This document shows, piece after piece, positions 60,903 through 64,000 of a stretch of DNA of 64,000 nt (within the stretch, counting starts at the first letter, position 1; every line of letters starts with the position of its first letter). Location: positions 537,682,879 to 537,746,878 of the forward strand of contig OY856413.1 of NCBI GenBank assembly GCA_963693085.1. The letters are read 5' to 3'. Source of the stretch: Alisma plantago-aquatica (Eukaryota; Streptophyta; Magnoliopsida; Alismatales; Alismataceae). Under the pieces are notes generated by a model that was given only the letters and a program-made list of their open reading frames with translations, was not told the origin of the DNA and did no database searches. The position numbers and the translations under genes are program-made.

Positions 60903-63900
60903 TTGTGACACGCTTTTTACATGCGTAGAAATGCAAGTGTACGCGTCAATGTAATATAGGCCTTTGTGAGGCTCGAGTCGAACTCAGGGATACGTGAATT
61001 ATCGAAGACTACTACTAACTACTCGTAATCAGCTAGACCGATTAAAGAGTTGGAAGTTGTTGTTAAAATTAAAAGAAAATGAAATAAAACAAAACAAAAC
61101 AATCGATTAAATGTTTAGTTTAATCGATTCAAGATGATATCTTTAGGATTGCGGTTTCACCGCGGGTTTTCATTGTATTAAATTCTATGTAGTCACTCAA
61201 ATTTATCTCTCTATCCGGGTAGTGGCCTGAAATCATAATTGCCCACTGTCGTGGTACAATTCACTACCTATGTCTAGGTCGGTTCCACCGTCGTAGTAAC
61301 CTATTCCCTAAACTAAGTGCATTGAAAATGATCTCTCGGTATCCACCATTAACCTTACACCACCTTGTTCAAGGGATTTGTCAATTAATGTAAATTCCGT
61401 CTCTTTTCAACCATTAATCCTTCTTTCAAAGTAATTAAGGGCATTAGATTATTATTATGGTGATCAAGCATAGCAATATAATTGAGAAAATGAAATTATA
61501 CCATGAATTTAAGAGATAAGGTATGAATTACTATGATAAAATTGTCATACAATGAATTCTCGAGCTACTCCCGGTCCTAAAGACAAAGGGGATTAGCCTT
61601 GCATGTCCATCTCAGAGCAACACATGGAGTAGAAAAAGGGAAACATGGAGAAAAACATGATTAAGTGGTGAAACCCCTGAACGGAGAAGATCCAAGCGAT
61701 CCTTGGTGTAGAATACGCGTTCTCCCGCCTTTCAGTGGTGGAAATCGTCTTCTTCGGCGTCCGGATCGACTGGGGCGTGCTTCTGGGCTCCGTTCTTCTC
61801 TCCACACCTTCTCGGGACGTGTGCAGTGGCTAATGACGTGATAGATTGCTCTTGCCTGCCGTCATTAGGTATAATTCCCGAGTTAGGTCGCCAATTAATC
61901 ATAGCCGTCGGATTAAGATCAATCTGAAGAAAAATCATATCTGACGGTGTCGATACTATCGACGCAGGTCGATAGTATTGACCTTACGCTGTATCGGCTG
62001 ATTTTCTTTTCTTTTCTCTGTCACGACTGATGCTATCTCGATACCATCGACGCGGGTCAATGGTATCGACATTCTTAGGCGTCGCTTTTGTCTTTTTCCG
62101 TCACTGAAACTCCTCCTCATCGATACGATCGACTGATGTGTCGATAGTATCGACCCACTTCTCGCCAGCAACCTGATGGTCTCTCGATACCATCGACATC
62201 CCTGTCGATAGTATCGACTTTCTTCTGGTCCTTGCGGCTGGCACCCTGTGGTCTGGTCGATGGTATCGACCACTGTCGATGGTATCGATAGTAGCAGATA
62301 CTTGTTTTTCCTAAAATTATAACACGAGACCACATAAGTCTACACAAAACGTATTCTTTTGACAAATTATACTAAAAATGCTGAAATAAGGGAAATTTGA
62401 CATAGATAAGTAGCATAGACCAAAGTAGATGAATTATGCAACATTAACCATGAAAATGACTAATAAATGCATAAAACACATATCAAACAAGTCTATAAAT
62501 GCGACTCAAAATCATCGCTTCAAACTCCCCTAAGCTTGAACATTACTCGCCCTCGAGCAACTAAACCTTAGAATAGAATTGCCAGAGTCAACTAAAGAAC
62601 AAAGCATCACAACTAACGTCCCATATGACTCCCACCGGACATCCGCATACCGGCCCTCGCTAACCACATAATGATAATTACCCTAAAGGTGACAGTAATC
62701 ATCCATAAAAGATATCTACCCCAAAACTAATGAACACTATCACACAAGTCAGTTAACATAATAAAACTTGCCGGTCCAGACTCGATGCGTCTTGTGATCT
62801 TCTATACTACGTTGCTCGCCCTAACTACCATCTAAATGGAAGCAGCTCTCCTGATATTCACAAGTGAGGAGAAAATCACGGTGGCCTACCAATTCAAGCA
62901 ACGGGTGGATGAAATGGGTGGTTTTTGGAAGAAATGGAAGTAGTATACGGTTTCAACATGCAAAAACAAAAACAAAAAAATGCCCTAAATGATGCATTTG
63001 CACATGAACATGCCCTAATGCCTAAAATTGGGTGGAATGATGCATAAACTAACATCCCGTCTCAAAATTAGATGGAATATCTAACTGAGATACATCATGT
63101 ACTTACTCGTCTTAAGATGCAGGTGATCATGTTCCTTTCTCCCTCTTATTCTACTTGCTTCTTAATAACTTTTTTTTTCTTTCAATTTCATTTTTTTCAT
63201 ATTTTTTTCTTTTTTTTTTCAAGTCCTTATATCCACAAATGACAATTAATAATTTATTGGGCTTACTTTTTCTACATAACTCAAATATTTGAACTATGTA
63301 GAAGGTATGGAACAATTTAATTCACCATCAAAGAAGAAATTAGGTACATGATATACTCTATGCATAAAAATTATGAATGCAACTAAATGACATGCACCTA
63401 AGGGTAATGTGCATGTATAACTATTCTATTTTTTCATTTTTCATGCAAAACATATGAAAGTGGTTGCAATGCAAAACCGATCTACATGATATGCAATCAA
63501 AAAGATTAACACCGTACTTTACTTCCAAATCTTGTGGTGGATTGTGAAAAACAATTGAGTGGAAAGATCACTAGACTAATTGACTGAACCTTTGAAAAGT
63601 ATTATGTGTCCCTCCTTACTGACCTGTGTAATAGTTAAGAGGTTTCTCTCTCTTACTTCAAATTAGAGTCTCATTATCATTTGGTCAGTTTAGGCTCAAA
63701 CAACCAATTCCATCCACTTTTCATGGATCATTAGAGATGTATAGTTGTGATTTTCTGTTTTAAAGTTGACAAAACCAATCATTTTCTTAAGTTATGTGCT
63801 CAAAGTTGAACAACACGCAAGCTTGCAAACACGCAAAATTTTTAAAAATTTTTAATTTTCCCTTAATTCCCATTTACATGCAACTGAGATGACACAAGCC

Positions 63901-64000
63901 CTAGGACATCCACGATTACACTAGATAGAATGTGGATCCTACAACAAATCAGATTGCAAGAAATAAATGACAAGAACTAAATAAAACTAAAAATAGAGAA
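60903..64000. other. Unassigned repeat-like region, no gene, runs off the window
   Basis: It begins near TGTGACACGC, in the middle of a plus-strand LTR, so it is probably an insertion. The opening part (about 60903-61100) resembles in style the non-coding parts of large plant gypsy elements, with a sequence about a 'fixed start' followed by A/T-rich filler. I cannot assign it. A GC-richer tract at 61680-62300 holds the hairpin-like doublets. The open frames here (for example 61956-62333) come from those repeats. 62360-64000 is AT-rich with a T-rich run at 63165-63225 and no gene. Confidence 0.4.
61949..62289. repeat. Five doublets of the GTCGATAGTATCGAC palindrome
   Basis: Ten 15-base motifs lie in five pairs: 61949/61968, 62037/62056, 62119/62140, 62183/62204 and 62256/62275. 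Within a pair the starts are 19 or 21 bases apart, leaving 4-6 bases between. In the first four pairs the second motif is close to the reverse complement of the first (for example CTCGATACCATCGAC with GTCAATGGTATCGAC). The fifth pair is direct. Each motif is also nearly palindromic by itself. Confidence 0.92.

Noticed and set aside
61956..62333. 125-codon open frame in the last region
   Set aside because: It reads through the GTCGATAGTATCGAC doublets and has a composition set by them; there is no recognisable domain.

Overview
This window looks like a heterochromatic, transposon-packed stretch of a flowering-plant nuclear genome. The retrotransposons, the 5S-bearing TRIM, the hAT and CACTA-type DNA elements and an eIF5A retrocopy are all of plant type. 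I found no intact host gene, no tRNA gene, no functional rRNA gene and no CRISPR array. Every protein-coding stretch I recognise is decayed retroelement coding sequence or a processed pseudogene. The species cannot be told from the sequence.

Layout. 1-2584: AT-rich, possibly part of a long LTR. 2585-13429: a Ty1/copia element on the minus strand with two ~0.3 kb LTRs. Its reverse transcriptase is split by a 5,004-bp solo LTR (4796-9799) flanked by ATCAC, and its left LTR carries a 150-bp hAT-type MITE with a perfect 8-bp duplication. 13430-15344: nothing recognisable. 15345-27854: Ty3/gypsy element 1 (minus), whose left LTR holds another LTR plus a LINE 3' end with a poly-A tail. 27855-42214: Ty3/gypsy element 2 (minus), inserted in element 1's right LTR. 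Its left LTR carries a 2,863-bp solo LTR and a tandem Cassandra-type TRIM (three LTRs, two internal domains, each LTR with a 5S rRNA-like segment). 42215-46054: the 3' part of a plus-strand LTR. 46055-59743: gypsy element 3 (minus), reduced to gag. Its right LTR is split by a ~5.7 kb CACTA-like element that contains an eIF5A processed pseudogene with its own target-site duplication. 59744-60902: a plus-strand LTR start. 60903-64000: an unassigned repeat with a set of short hairpin-like doublets.

The order of events can partly be read from the nesting. Element 1 is older than element 2. Element 2's left LTR is older than the solo LTR and the Cassandra dimer inside it. Element 3's LTR is older than the CACTA-like insertion. 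The eIF5A retrocopy sits inside the CACTA-like element, so it either arrived later or was present in its donor. Paired LTR copies give pre-insertion sequence for the MITE and CACTA-like insertions.

No new functional gene system is visible. The most unusual signals are the tandem Cassandra TRIM and the way several unrelated repeats each carry their own short palindrome vocabulary: CGGTCTCAAGACCG, GTCGATAGTATCGAC doublets, CTCGATCGATCAAG and GTTGGATC/GATCCAAC. All alignments and difference counts were made by eye.
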